In this document: positions 22,245 to 33,665 of the stretch, piece after piece | How the letters are laid out: every line of letters begins with the position of its first letter | How positions within the stretch are numbered: position 1 is the first letter of the stretch | Assembly (NCBI RefSeq): GCF_000516985.1 | Contig: NW_006917093.1 | Span: 4,369,874 to 4,433,873, forward strand | Source of the DNA: Pestalotiopsis fici W106-1 | Lineage: Eukaryota; Ascomycota; Sordariomycetes; Amphisphaeriales; Sporocadaceae | Direction: 5' to 3' | DNA length: 64,000 nucleotides | Program-made: the position numbers and the translations under genes | The notes under the pieces: model-generated | What the model saw: only the letters and a program-made list of their open reading frames with translations | Database searches by the model: none | Told to the model about the DNA's origin: nothing

Positions 22245-24243
22245 ATGAATACCGGGCCAGTTCTGGTACAAGACGTACCGAGTCGATCATCTCGCACAAG
22301 ACAGATTGCTCCGGGGTCAGTCAACATACCGATACCGGCATGGCCCAAAGACACCACCACCACGACAGTGGACGCCGATGAGATAGCAACAAAAGTCATC
22401 GGCTCGCTGAATCTTGCACTCGACAGAGGCGATAATGCGGCTGTGGCGAGACTTTTCATGGACAATGGCTATTGGAGGGATCATCTCTGCTTAACCTGGG
22501 ATCTGCGGACCATGAAGGGAGTCAGCAAAATCCAAGGCTTTCTTGACGATGGCCACCATTTGCAAAGCATTGAAATTGATCGGTCTAGCACAGATCGGGC
22601 TCCCAAGCTCACTGCGCTGGATCCCAATGGGACTGTCAAGGGTGTCCAATTTTTCACCAAGATCGCAACACAGCACGGTTCTGGGAGAGGTCTCATCAAT
22701 ATTGTGGACGACTCGGGAGACTGGAAAATATTTACATGTTTCACAACGCTCACCGAGCTCACGGGTTTCGAGGAGGCCATTGGACACAACCGACCAAAGG
22801 GTGTTCAACACGGTGCCATGCCTTCGCGGAAGAACTGGCTAGATCGGAGAAAGGATGAACTCGAGTTTCAAGGTCATGACCCTGAAGTTCTCATTATAGG
22901 TACGGAAAAGAACTTTATCTACTTAACCGCGGTTGGAAGTCGTGGCTAACATCTCTGTGGTAGGATGCGGACAAGCCGGCCTGACAATGCATGCTCGGTT
23001 GAAGATGATTGGCGTGCCCGCCCTCATCATCGATACCTGCAACGAAGTTGGCGATAACTGGCGCAATCGCTATCACCAGCTTGTACTACACGATCCGATC
23101 TGGTACGACCAGATGCCTTACTTGGAGTTCCCCAAGTTCTGGCCCATCTACACACCCAAGGACAAACTAGCAGGGTATTTCAAGTCTTATGCAGAGATGC
23201 TGGAGCTCAATATATGGACCAGAACTTCTCTCACGTCCACCAAATGGGACGAATCCAAACAAGAATGGACTGTGCAGATCCGACGCGAGCTTCCCAATGG
23301 CAGTATTGAATCACGAATCATGCATCCAAAGCACATTGTGCAGGCAACCGGCCACTCTGGCAAGAAGAACCAGCCTGATTTCCCGGGCTGGGACAGCTTC
23401 AAAGGCGACGTAATCTGCCACTCGTCTGAGTTCTCAGGCGCCGGCAAGTACGACAAGGGCAAAAGCCACAAGGGTAAAAAGGCCGTCGTGGTCGGCTCGT
23501 GCAACTCGGCCATGGACATCTGCCAGGCCTACTTTGAGGAAGGGTACGACGTGACCATGGTCCAGCGCAGCTCGACGGCCATTATTGGCGCCGACACCAT
23601 CAAGGACTTGCTGCTGGGCAAGCTCTACTCCGAGGACGGGCCGCCCATTGACGACGCCGACATGCTCATCTGGGGCTGGCCGACCGAGGTCTTCAAGGCC
23701 ATCCACCAGCAGCTGACGAGAAAGCAGGTCGACCAGGACAAGGACATCCTGGAGGGCCTGGAAAAGGCCGGGTACAAGGTCGACTATGGCCCCGACGACT
23801 GCGGCATCTTTGTCAAGTACTTTCAGCGCGGTGGCGGTTACTACTTTGACGTGGGCAGTTGCCATCTCGTCATTGACGGCAAGGTCAAGGTCAAACAGGG
23901 CCAGGAGGTGGCCGAGATTCTGCCCCACGGCATCAAGTTTGCCGACGGTTCGGAGCTCGAGGCCGACGAGATTGTCGTCGCTACGGGCTATCAAAATATG
24001 AGGACGGGCACCAGACAAATCTTTGGCGACGAGGTCGGGGACAAGGTCGGCGACGTGTGGGGATTTGATGAAGAGGGCGAGATGAGAACTATCTGGAAGC
24101 AAAGTGGACACCCGGGGCTCTGGCTCTTTGGCGGCAATTTCGCCATGTGTAGGTATTATTCAAGATTGGTTGCTCTACAGATCAAGGCTCATTTGGAGGG
24201 CATGACTGGAAAGCATGCGAGAAGAGACAGCAAGATGATGTGA
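22245..24243 (+). CDS. Flavin-containing monooxygenase with N-terminal NTF2/SnoaL-like domain
   Basis: This is a class B flavoprotein monooxygenase using FAD and NAD(P)H. Two exons give 644 aa: 22245-22899 and 22964-24243. The intron falls inside the FAD dinucleotide motif; correct splicing joins it into IIGCGQAGL, a perfect GXGXXG at Gly219-Gly224, which strongly supports the junction. Residues of about 40-190 look like the NTF2/SnoaL-type domain found ahead of many fungal FMOs. Downstream motifs include ATGHSGKKNQPDFPGW, the NADPH-binding VVGSCNSAMD (about 395-404), a later IVVATGYQNM and a C-terminal GHPGLWLFGGNFAMCR. Family members oxidise xenobiotics or secondary metabolites, and some are indole-pyruvate (YUCCA-like) enzymes; the substrate here is unknown. 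It could extend the 12.2-19.1 kb group, but the R3H gene intervenes. Confidence 0.92.
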
Positions 24244-24629
24244 TTGAGTTTAGTTTGGTAGCCGCTCATGTATTAGAAGTTCGATACAACATGGACATAT
24301 TACCATAATTGATTCAATGAAACATTTATTAAATAATTTGATGCTTTGAACTAGAAAGAGAAAATAAGTTGCTATCAGATACGACTTGGTTGCAGTGTTC
24401 GTACAAACCCTACGCCAGGATTAGATGGACAAAAGTGAATGAATATCTGTTCATCTTTCGTACTTGTCATGGTTCATATGACGCTCTTCTCTCTGATCCG
24501 GTTCCGCAATATAAATTTTCAACCCCCCACAAAAGAAATCAAAGTAAAATGTCGATGCTAGCACCAGTTTTCCCTTTGAACCGAATTAATATTATCCGTC
24601 AAGAAACAAGAAATGATTAAAATTCTTCC
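24244..24629. other. Convergent 3' intergenic region
   Basis: This AT-rich stretch lies between two convergent genes and should hold both 3' untranslated regions. I see no gene in it. Confidence 0.6.
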
Positions 24630-27600
24630 TCATCCATTTAAGACTCTTACACATCTTGCGCCATCAGACAACGATGCCTTGCTTCCCGTGGCCACTTGCG
24701 CAGCCAGGAGATTGAGGTTCAGAGCTCCTGAAGTGGGCAAAACAAAATTGTACACCTGTCCGCTACCATTGTCGTAGCCAAAGAGCGTCCCGTCCTGCCC
24801 GGCCCACACAGACGCCCAGTTGGCTGTGCTGCCCTCCAGCAAGCCAAGAATGTTCAGGTACGTGTACGTGTTGGCCCACGTCTTGGTCGCCCGGTTCCAT
24901 TGCATCAGGTACGTACCGCCGAGGAGGCCTGTGGTCGAGCCCAGACCGTAGAGGTAGTTGCCACCGTTGGCCCCGGGTACCCAGGCCCAGTCTTGGACGG
25001 CGTAGGCCGGCGTCGCTGAAGTTCCCGAGGCCACGGTCCGACCAAACGTGCTCAAGCCCGGACGCAGGTCGATTTGGACCCAAGACGTACCCGCGGTATT
25101 GATAATCCAGTACTGCGAGCTCTCGTCCACGACTCCCGTATTGTATGTCGTTGTCAAATTCAGCGAGCCCATGTCCTGTGTTGAGCCATCCGCCGTCGAT
25201 ATCCGGAGAAGACGGGACGGCGCGGAGCCCTGTACGGCGTAGAGGTAGCCGTCTGCAATGTTCAAACCCACGGCATCGAGAGAGCTGCTGCCGCCCACAT
25301 TGGATTTGACGGTTGTAAATGCATTGGTGGCGGCGTCCATGCGCAGGAGATTTCCGTCGGCGATGATGTAGGCGGGCGCAGTGGAGCCACAGGCAATGGC
25401 CGACGAGGTCGTCGATGTGGATGTCAGTGAAGAAGACGATGATCTAGACGTGAATGAGGAAGAGGATGACGTTGTTGGTGTTGTTATTGTTGAGGTTCTG
25501 CTTGTAGTAGTAGATGACAAAGATGATGCAGGCAAAGTTGTGGAAGTAGTCGATGACGAAGTTGTTGAAGAAGATGTTGAAGAAGATGTTGAAGAAGATG
25601 TTGAAGAAGATGTTGAAGAAGATGTTGAAGAAGATGTTGAAGAAGATGTTGAAGAAGATGTTGAAGAAGAGGAAGAAGAGGAAGAAGANNNNNNNNNNNN
25701 NNNNNNNNNNNNNNNNNNNNNNNNNNNNNNNNNNNNNNNNNNNNNNNNNNNNNNNNNNNNNNNNNNNNNNNNNNNNNNNNNNNNNNNNGGAAGTCTTTAT
25801 GAATGTGGTTGACAATTCCGTCGTCGAAGTGCGGCTAGTTTCTGAAATGGAGCTCGAAGCCGAAGTTGTGGTCGATGATGTCGAAGAAGAGTCTGAAGTA
25901 GATGGCGAGATGGAAAGAGATGTTGAAGTTGGCGAAGAAATTTCCGACGTTGTCAAGAGGATGCTTGAAGAGGGACTCGTCGTAGAGGCTTCAGTAACAG
26001 ACGTGGGAGAATCTGACGAGGTGGTGGACTGCGAAATGCTGCTAGATATAGAAGAAATTGTACTCAGTAAGGAGCTAGTAGTCAGTGTCTCGGCCATGCT
26101 AGTTGATAGACTACTATCAGTCGGAAGTGGAGTAACGACAGTTGTGCTACTCGCGACACTGGAAATAGTGCTTGAGGGATTGCTCGTACTCGATTCCGTG
26201 CTGCTAGAGCTCGTCGTTGGGGCCGTAGTTATTGTACTTTCAAGTTCGCTTGTGGCTGAATTTGATAATGACGACGAAAGTGAAGTAAGATCATTGCTGA
26301 TCGTTGTAGGTGAAAGTGAGCTTGTAGGGTCTGAAATCTGCAGCGATGTCGTTGCATCCGTAGAGGAACTGGTGGTCGGTTGTAGCACTGTAGTCGACAA
26401 AGTAGGTTCCAGCTCTGTACTCAAGCTTTGAGTGACGAGGCTTGGTATGGTTGTGAAACTGCTTCCAAATTGGCTTTCAGATCTTGATGGAGTGGATGTG
26501 ATCGAAGTCAAATTGGTCGACAAAGAGAATGAAGGAGATGTAAACAATAAAGAAGTAGTATCGATGGAAAAAGTTGTCTCGTCAGTGGGAAGCAGTGATG
26601 TAGTTGTCGTGGCCAATATGCTCGGCAAGTCATCTGTTAAGCTACTTTCTAAGTCGCTCGTGATGAACTCTGTACTCGAGTCTGGAATATTGGAAGTATC
26701 AATGGCCGACGATGTGCCGGAAATTGTGAGCGGAGGCAGAGTCGTAGAGGCCTGTGCAGCCAAGGACTCCGTCTCTGTTGTCGAAGTGATCGAGGACGAA
26801 AGATCAGCAGCCGAGTTGCTTATGGTTTGTGAAATATCTGTAGTTGTGGGCAATCCGCTCGTGGAGAATATGTCAGTAGGGGATATTGGAGTGTTTGTGG
26901 TGAGAAACGAGGTCGTTGAGATTTCGCTTGTGATGGTTTCGGAAGACATCTCAGTAGGAAGACTCTCTGGCATAGTATCACTGGTCGTGGTCGCAGTTGT
27001 TATCAATACTGATGTGTCAAGAAAACTTGGGATCGAAGATGTCAAATCAGACGTTGGCGCTACGTCACTCGTTACCAATGTTGGCACTGAGCTGAATGTT
27101 GTCGACAGAACCGGAGACCCAATGTCTGAAGTAACAGTAGTCTCAAGATCAGATGTAGTACCGGGTATAATACTGGAAGTTTCGCTCTCCCTCGGAAATA
27201 TAGATGATAATAGGCCACTCGAATCAGTTATTGGCAATGTATTCAAAGTCGTGTTGTTACTAATAGACATGGTATCGGATGTTGAGATAGAAAGGCTTGA
27301 AGAAAGGTCGCTTTCCGCTGTAGAAATTGACGACAATAGACTACTGATTTCGGAAAATTCTTCCATGCCTGAAATACTGGTTGTGCGGCTAGATATAACA
27401 TCAGATGTATCGCTAACCACTGCACTGGTGATGATAGTCGTGTCGGACATAGTTGATGATAGAAGACCGCTAGTAAGTGACATGAAGTCCGAGCTCGACG
27501 CGGTGGGGCTGAGGTCTGAGGCAAAGTCAAAGCCAATGGAAGACATTGATGGCAGACTGATCTCTGAGGTGCTGGATGTCGTTTCTGTTACACCAACGCT

Positions 27601-30468
27601 TGAGAAGATACTCGAAATAATGCCCGACTCAACACTCGATGCAGCGCTCGATAGCGAGCTTTCGTCGACGGTCGACGATGGCAGGGTAGTGGACTCCTCG
27701 GATACTTCAAGACTTGGTACTATGATCGAAACTCTGCTGGAGATGGCACTTGACTCTGAGCTAGCTTCAAGAGTGGTCGAGGTTGGTATGATGTTGGTGG
27801 TAATCAATGCCGAGGGCTCGAGGACCGAAGTGATGCTCGATAGCGTGCTCGTCGATGGCAAGGTTGACGACAGTATGGTATTTTGGTTAGTGGTACTAGG
27901 CTCAGATATCGTAACGATGACAGAGGTCAATTCAGGACCTGATATCTTAGCGGAATCTAAAGTGCTAGATAATTCCGGAGACGATGTAATGAATAGAGTC
28001 AGGGATTCGGAGGAGAATTTGGAGATAAAGGTGTTGCTCGGATTTTCTGAAATCATGGTAGCGCCATGGGTCATGGATGTTTCAATACTCGTTGCTTGAT
28101 TGCTAGTCAAAGTAACATCAGAGGTGAGGACAGATGATTGTGTACTTTCCGGGGTTATGGTGGAGCTCGTTGGATTTGTGGTGGAAGGCTCGCGTACATC
28201 TGTGATCGATATGTTTCCGCTCGTGTTTGGATTTTCTGACCTGGATAACTCAGTGGTGGGGAAATCTGAGCTTGACGATGGCATGCTTTCCAAGATCGTT
28301 GATTGGCTCTCTTCCGAAGCCGGGAGAGAAGTGGTCAAAGATAGTGAGAGACTGGATAGCGTCGAATCTGTAGCTACGCTTTCAGTTGTCAAGGGTGAAC
28401 TGGAGCCATCACTCGCGGTGGAAGGTGAGTCAAGATCTAAAGATGAGCTCAGCGGCCCAGTCTCTGTATTACTTGTCAAGATTGGAGAAATCATTGGCAC
28501 AGAGCTGGATTGTTGGCCATCCATGGTGAGTATAGTTGAAGATACGAAAGTCCAATCTTGTGACGTGAAGCTTGAGGTATCACTGGATAAAGTTGCCGAG
28601 CTGGACAAGATCAGAGAAACTACCAAGCTGGTGGCTGAGATGCTGCTCTTAGTTGTGCCCGTTTTCTCGGTACTTATATCGATACTGCTCGTCGTATCAG
28701 TTGTTGAGAATTGGATTGGTGGCTCGGACAGGATGGTAGACAGCTCCGATATGATATTTGGACTGATTTTTGTGCTTCCTGTGCTGATATCAGTGGCATC
28801 AACCTGGGTTGCACTAATTGGCGAATCACTTGATACAAGGCCGGTAGTCAAGGAAGGCAGAAGGCTGCGTTCCATGGACGATAATCCTAGACTTGTGGTC
28901 GAAGACAAGTTGGTAAACTCAAAAGTCGTTACATTGGAGACCGCTGGCGAGATAGCGGTAGATGGAAGCGGCGGCAAACTCAATGACGAAACTCCAGATT
29001 GTGAGGTCGAGTCCCCATCAACAGTATTACCTAGTCCGCTTGATGTCTCCGGAGTGCTGAGCAGAAGGGATGAAGTCTCAAGCGAATCAATTGAATTTGT
29101 CTCCGAAAACTGCTCGCTGCTTGTTGACCTCGGATCTGTGGGCATCGAAATAGATGTGGCCAAGTTCGGTATGCTTAATGAAGAAGAATGAGTATCCAGT
29201 AAACTAATCGTTGGGCTTATGCTTTGGCCCATTGTGGAAACGGGAACGAGGTCCTGACACTGAGCCTCTGTCAAGCGTCATTAGTATACTATACTCATTG
29301 ATACTCTTGTGCCACAACTCACCTTCAAATACAACAAGATTGATGATGACGCAGTTTTCAATGACTGCATCGCTAAACAGGGCATAAATAACTCCTCTGC
29401 TAGCCAAACAGAATCTGGCGAAACCGCCAAAGAATTGCGAGTTTCTCCAATAAAGCAGGCCATTTTCAATAGAAAATTCGGTGCTGAGACTTCCCACCGA
29501 ATAAGTCGCTATATCGATGAAGGCAATACCGGGATCTACCGAGATTGGTCGACGGCCCCTGATTAACTGCCCACCTTTTCTTTGAAAGAGAATGGCTCTT
29601 CCGCAGATGCCAGTGATCGTTTCAGCTTCTACACCAACATATCCTTTGATGAGGGATTTCGACTGACGTCTCTGAATGGGCGCGGCAGTGCTTGTGACCG
29701 GGGCACTCTCTGTTGCAAGTTGCAAGCCAAGGATGACGAAAGGCATCGTTGCTTCCTCTATTGGCATCCCTGACGTACTCAACAAGCTGGAAGTTTCTGT
29801 ACGCGTGGCTGACTCTATTGATGTGACGATGCTTATTGGGGGACTGATTGTTGTGGTGAGAATAGGTGTCGTTGTAGATACCCTTGCACTTGAGGGAGAC
29901 CCGGGAGTTCGGGAAGAAGAAGTCGACATAGTCGTGGTGACTCCATCAGACTTGATATCTGATGTTAATGTGAGAGTGATAGTACTTTTCACCCCATGGC
30001 TGTCAGTCGTCACAACTTTCGTAACCATAGCCATGGTCAAACCATTGTCATTTTCTTCCCCAACCATACTAGTATGAGGAGAATGGACTCCATAAGGATT
30101 GAAAGGACTTGGCTGACTCGAAATACCGTGTCCATGTCTAGATCCTATTGATGCTGCAGAATGTCAGTACGTGTCAATCAGGGTCCCAATCTCAACTGGT
30201 GCAGTAGATTGGCATACTTACCATCGTAGCCTGTTGCGACTTTCGTGGTGCCAACTTGCGGGCTTCCATTTGCTTCTCTAGACGTGATTGTTGTGATGAA
30301 CGTCGTCATATATAACGTCAGATAGGTGCGAGTAAGATTAGAACATTGAGTCGATTTCAATTGTGTGTCATTGCCTGGCACTCGGCGAAGCTCATTTTTG
30401 TGTGCATATTTTGCCCAGCCGGGACCGACCTGGGTCGCCCATAAAACAAGGACTATTGTTAGACGCAT
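24630..30468 (-). CDS. Giant secreted Ser/Thr-rich protein (DUF7908-like and DUF6923-like ends), interrupted by assembly gap
   Basis: Three exons are visible: 30468-30222, 30153-29323 and 29267-24630, the last containing the 100-N gap. Intron donors and branch sites (TACTAAT, TACTGAC) are good and phases match. The N-terminus MRLTIVLVLWATQVGPGWA is a signal peptide. Exon 2 ends in a Cys-poor beta domain with IENGLLYWRN and FFGGFARFC, resembling what I recall as DUF7908; its closing AQCQDL comes from exon 3. About 1150 residues of Ser/Thr (TSS, STTS) follow, as in heavily O-mannosylated wall proteins. The C-terminal 250 residues (ACGSTAPAYIIADGN to SDGARC) resemble the DUF6923 propeller-like domain. 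The two sides of the gap are in different frames as assembled, so the Ns are a placeholder and the true length is unknown. A cell-wall or matrix role is inferred; the domain names are from memory. Confidence 0.75.
25573..25668 (-). repeat. 12-bp tandem repeat coding for Ser-Ser-Thr-Ser
   Basis: Eight perfect copies of the plus-strand unit GATGTTGAAGAA abut a GAAGAG-rich tract that runs into the assembly gap. On the coding minus strand the unit reads Ser-Ser-Thr-Ser in the frame of the downstream domain. The repeat has probably collapsed in the assembly. Confidence 0.95.
25689..25788. other. Assembly gap (100 N)
   Basis: Exactly 100 unknown bases are present, the conventional placeholder length. 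They fall within the Ser/Thr-coding repeat of the giant secreted protein gene. Confidence 1.
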
Positions 30469-32694
30469 AGCTTGTAGACATCTTTTTAACTCACTCAAGC
30501 GGTCTGAAAGACTAAATCCAAGGACATGATGGTATGAAGGGGCAACGAATCGTCTTAGATAGTCGTGCGCGCCATCTGCTCAAGACCATTGAGCCGCCAA
30601 GAATTGTTTTCGACGAACCGCATTATATCTTTTCCTTGGTAGATATAATAAACACAATCCACTTTTGGGATCCGTTCATTAATAATATGTCAGGCACCCG
30701 AAGTCTGTCATGCGCCAAAAGCGATCATGTCTTGAACCATAATTCTATCCTTTGGCTTGGTCAGACCCCGTCAATGAGGCACGCATGCATCTATGTTATC
30801 GACTTGTGATCTTGAGATGATGTGACACACTAAATCGTGCACTTTCCCTACAGAACTTCATGAGAAGTTATGCGGTGTGCGGTAATGCTGATGTGAATAA
30901 TGCAGTCATGGCAGGGTGTCTGGTGATAATTATGGCAAAGGTGCCGCCTGAAGTCTTCCCCTCCAAAAATGCTAGTCAACTAGTAAATGTATGGTAATCA
31001 TTCAAGGTCGAAACCCAGCAGGGAGACTCCCGAGGCCTTCAAGAATAGAAAAAGACAGGGAGGCATCGCTACGACATATGGCAGAGTTGGGCAAAGGTAC
31101 GGCTGCCAGGCTCAAGTATGCAGCCTCTTTTTTGACCTGTGAATATCACGAGATTAATCATCTGAACAGTATTCTTGTGCATCAGGCCGACGAACAAGGT
31201 ATCCATGTTATCATAATTGTCAAGACATATGATGAGCGCTGTTTCGGTTGATTCGCCAGGCCAATTCGCAAGGATAGCACTTGTGCCCCTCTGCCCAATC
31301 CCAAATAGACTTCAACCGAACAAGGGTGGCTCAAAGTTCTTAGAGTAGAATAGACAAATCGGCAACAATATCTGAAATGTCTTAGTCTACTGACGGTAAC
31401 TCGGCCTTATGTTCGTGTGGCATTCCCGTAACTCCGTGTAAGTTCAGCAGAGGAAAAGGTATCGAGGGTCCCGGATACTACATCGACCCTTCCTCCCCTC
31501 TCTCGTGATCATGGTTGCGGCAAGCTTCATTTAGGCACGTTGTCGCATCACTCTGTTCTCGTCAGCTGAAGCATACATGGAAAGTGAGAGAAAGGGCCAA
31601 GTTGTAAGGACCTTGAGGTGACTTCTCCGCGGAGACCTCACTGTCAAGGTAATTTTTGCTAGGCAAACCAGATGTGCTGTTGTTTTACTTTACAATGGAT
31701 AACTTTCGCTGCAAATCCTCGCACAACTGAGGCTGTAAAGACTCACCGGCCCCGACTCCATTGGCTGGAGGTTCGAAGACCCTTCCACGACGTCATTATC
31801 TGTTTTCTTGACCCGCTGGTTGATTATGATTGGGACGTTGGACACGACCAAGCCGGTCAACAGTGAGTGGGATCTAAACATGAAGTTTATCATGATCTGG
31901 GCTCTGCGAAGCTGTCATGTCAAAGTGAAGCCCATACGACTGCACACATTAGGTAGTATACGTCGCTATGCATTATTCGACGAGTTCCACGAGGACGAAG
32001 GAAGAACAAGTGATTATCGCAAGGACAGCCACATCAGTGCATTGGAAATCGCCAAAATCGGATCGTGTAGTTATGGACAAAGTAGCCGACTTCAACAGGC
32101 TCATTGCTTGCAGGATTGCTTACGGACAGCCAACTCGGACCGGATTGGCAAAGGAACACCGATATCGGCAACTCGAACTTCGATGGATCCTGGGACACGA
32201 GTGGCGGTGTTGAATTCCCTCATTCCTCAGTCCACCGCATCGTATTCCATTCGGTCACCCCCAAGCTCAAATTCTCTCAAGCCTTGCAAATCAACTCAAG
32301 AGCCGTTCGATGGTATCCAATTGAGGGCAAGCCATTAGAAGTTGAAGTTTAAGGTTTCGATCGAGACGCTGCGAGAAAACGGCATTCAACTGCTCTTGTG
32401 TCTCGTTGGATATCGAAAGTTGCCGGTCCGGAGATGTCGTGTGTTGGTTCATCGTACCTAGAATGTCAATAGTTTGTTCCGGCGCCAGTTGAAATGCCGC
32501 ACATCCCAGTAAAAGAATCCAAGAGTCAATGGCTCGAGAAAGGTTTGATGGTATTCGAAAGTGTGCTCAGAACTCGGTGCTTGATTCATATGATCATGCT
32601 TCTTCCGATATAACCGCGTCTATACATGTACAGCCGAGCCAGTAACCCTTCTCAGGTCGACCCGGAACCCATCAATTCATACAATGCCGGTAGT
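30469..32694. other. Intergenic region with possible decayed coding sequence
   Basis: These 2.2 kb hold the promoter of the giant Ser/Thr gene on the left and the 3' end of ATP19 on the right. Between about 31800 and 32352 on the plus strand, three frames are each open for 80-176 codons in overlapping fashion, but no frame shows a domain or clear introns. I do not annotate a gene. Confidence 0.45.
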
Positions 32695-33100
32695 CTAGTG
32701 CTTGGCCTTCTCGTCCTTGTTCGCCTGGTCCAGGAAGTTCCTGTGTGTATAATGTGAGTATAACTGCGGCGGTTGCCAGCGTGGGTTCGGAGAATGCGCA
32801 CTTGATGAAGCTCTCCTCGTCGGAGCTGGATGCGTTGATCGGGGGAGTCTTGACGGCAGCCGAGGCCTTGCTGCCACCACCAACGGCGGCGTAGGTACCA
32901 CCGAAGAGAGCGGTCAGGACGCCCATGGCAAGCTGTTCAGGGACATGTGTCAGTCAATTGATCGTTCGGTTACTGGGGGGTGGCGGTCGCCAGAACGTGT
33001 CGAAGTAGATGCGACAATGGGGCGACAAGATGATTCAGGGGAGATGACTGACGTAGTGCGAGCCGACCTGGCGGCCGAGGATGCTGTATGTCTGGACCAT
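32695..33100 (-). CDS. ATP19: Mitochondrial F1Fo ATP synthase subunit k
   Basis: This is a small inner-membrane subunit of ATP synthase linked to dimer stability. Three exons give 74 aa, the family's usual size: 33100-33053, 32932-32802 and 32740-32695. The first exon codes for only 16 residues (MVQTYSILGRQVGSHY). The second carries the single transmembrane region LAMGVLTALFGGTYAAVGGG and an acidic Ser-rich patch, and the last gives a charged tail ending DEKAKH. Fungal orthologues show this same arrangement. The first donor is GTCAGT, slightly off consensus, while the phase and protein match are exact. Each exon is too short to stand out alone, so the gene would be missed by simple frame scanning. 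It is divergent from MTP18. Confidence 0.93.
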
Positions 33101-33665
33101 CTTGGCGGCTTGGGATGGGTTTGTCCTCGAAAGAAGTGGTTCGGAGGGGATTGCGATATGTTTCGGATAGTGAGGTTGTTGTCGACCCTTCAAAACTGCT
33201 CAAGCTCCAATTTGCGTGAGGGTGCACTGACCAGCGACTGCCTTAGGTAAGCAATGTCGGAAGTCATCGGAACAAGGAAAGGCCGACGACAGAGGCCCAT
33301 CCAGGATTCACTCGGTCACATCGGCAGTAGCCGGGATCATGCGACGAGCTTCCAGATGGAAGTGGAGACTAGGCCCGGGTGCGGGTGCCCAATAACGTCA
33401 CCTTACTCACTCCCCGGACTTGCGCATCCAAGCTCCCGCCAAGCCAGCTCCAGCGCTGGAGCTCTGTCGTGCGTTCCATTACCGAGCAGCCCACACCCAT
33501 CTTACGACATCTTCCCTGTTCATCCACTTCCCACCACTCCCAAAGGGCCGTTCGTCACGTTTGCGTCTCGAAATATAGTAGACAGGTGGCTTGAGTGTTC
33601 TGTTTTTGGTCGACGATATACATATTCACCAAAACTTTTCGAATAACCACCACAAAACGATCACC
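33101..33665. promoter_or_regulatory. Divergent promoter shared by ATP19 and MTP18-like genes
   Basis: Only 565 bp separate the start codons of two nuclear genes for mitochondrial inner-membrane proteins, so their promoters lie here. Pyrimidine-rich stretches sit close to the MTP18 start. I cannot identify a specific factor site. Confidence 0.55.

Noticed and set aside
23434..24111. Minus-strand 225-codon Leu/Val/Asp-rich frame inside the monooxygenase gene
   Set aside because: It is the antisense shadow of a GC-biased exon.
25553..29191. Long plus-strand frames of 292, 555 and 363 codons rich in Val, Glu, Ser and Asp
   Set aside because: They are the reverse complement of the Ser/Thr repeat gene. 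TCN and ACN codons read backwards give open low-complexity frames; there is no domain and no start context.
31771..31781. GGTTCGAAGAC, which resembles a tRNA B box
   Set aside because: No matching A box, acceptor stem or terminator T-run at tRNA spacing was found.
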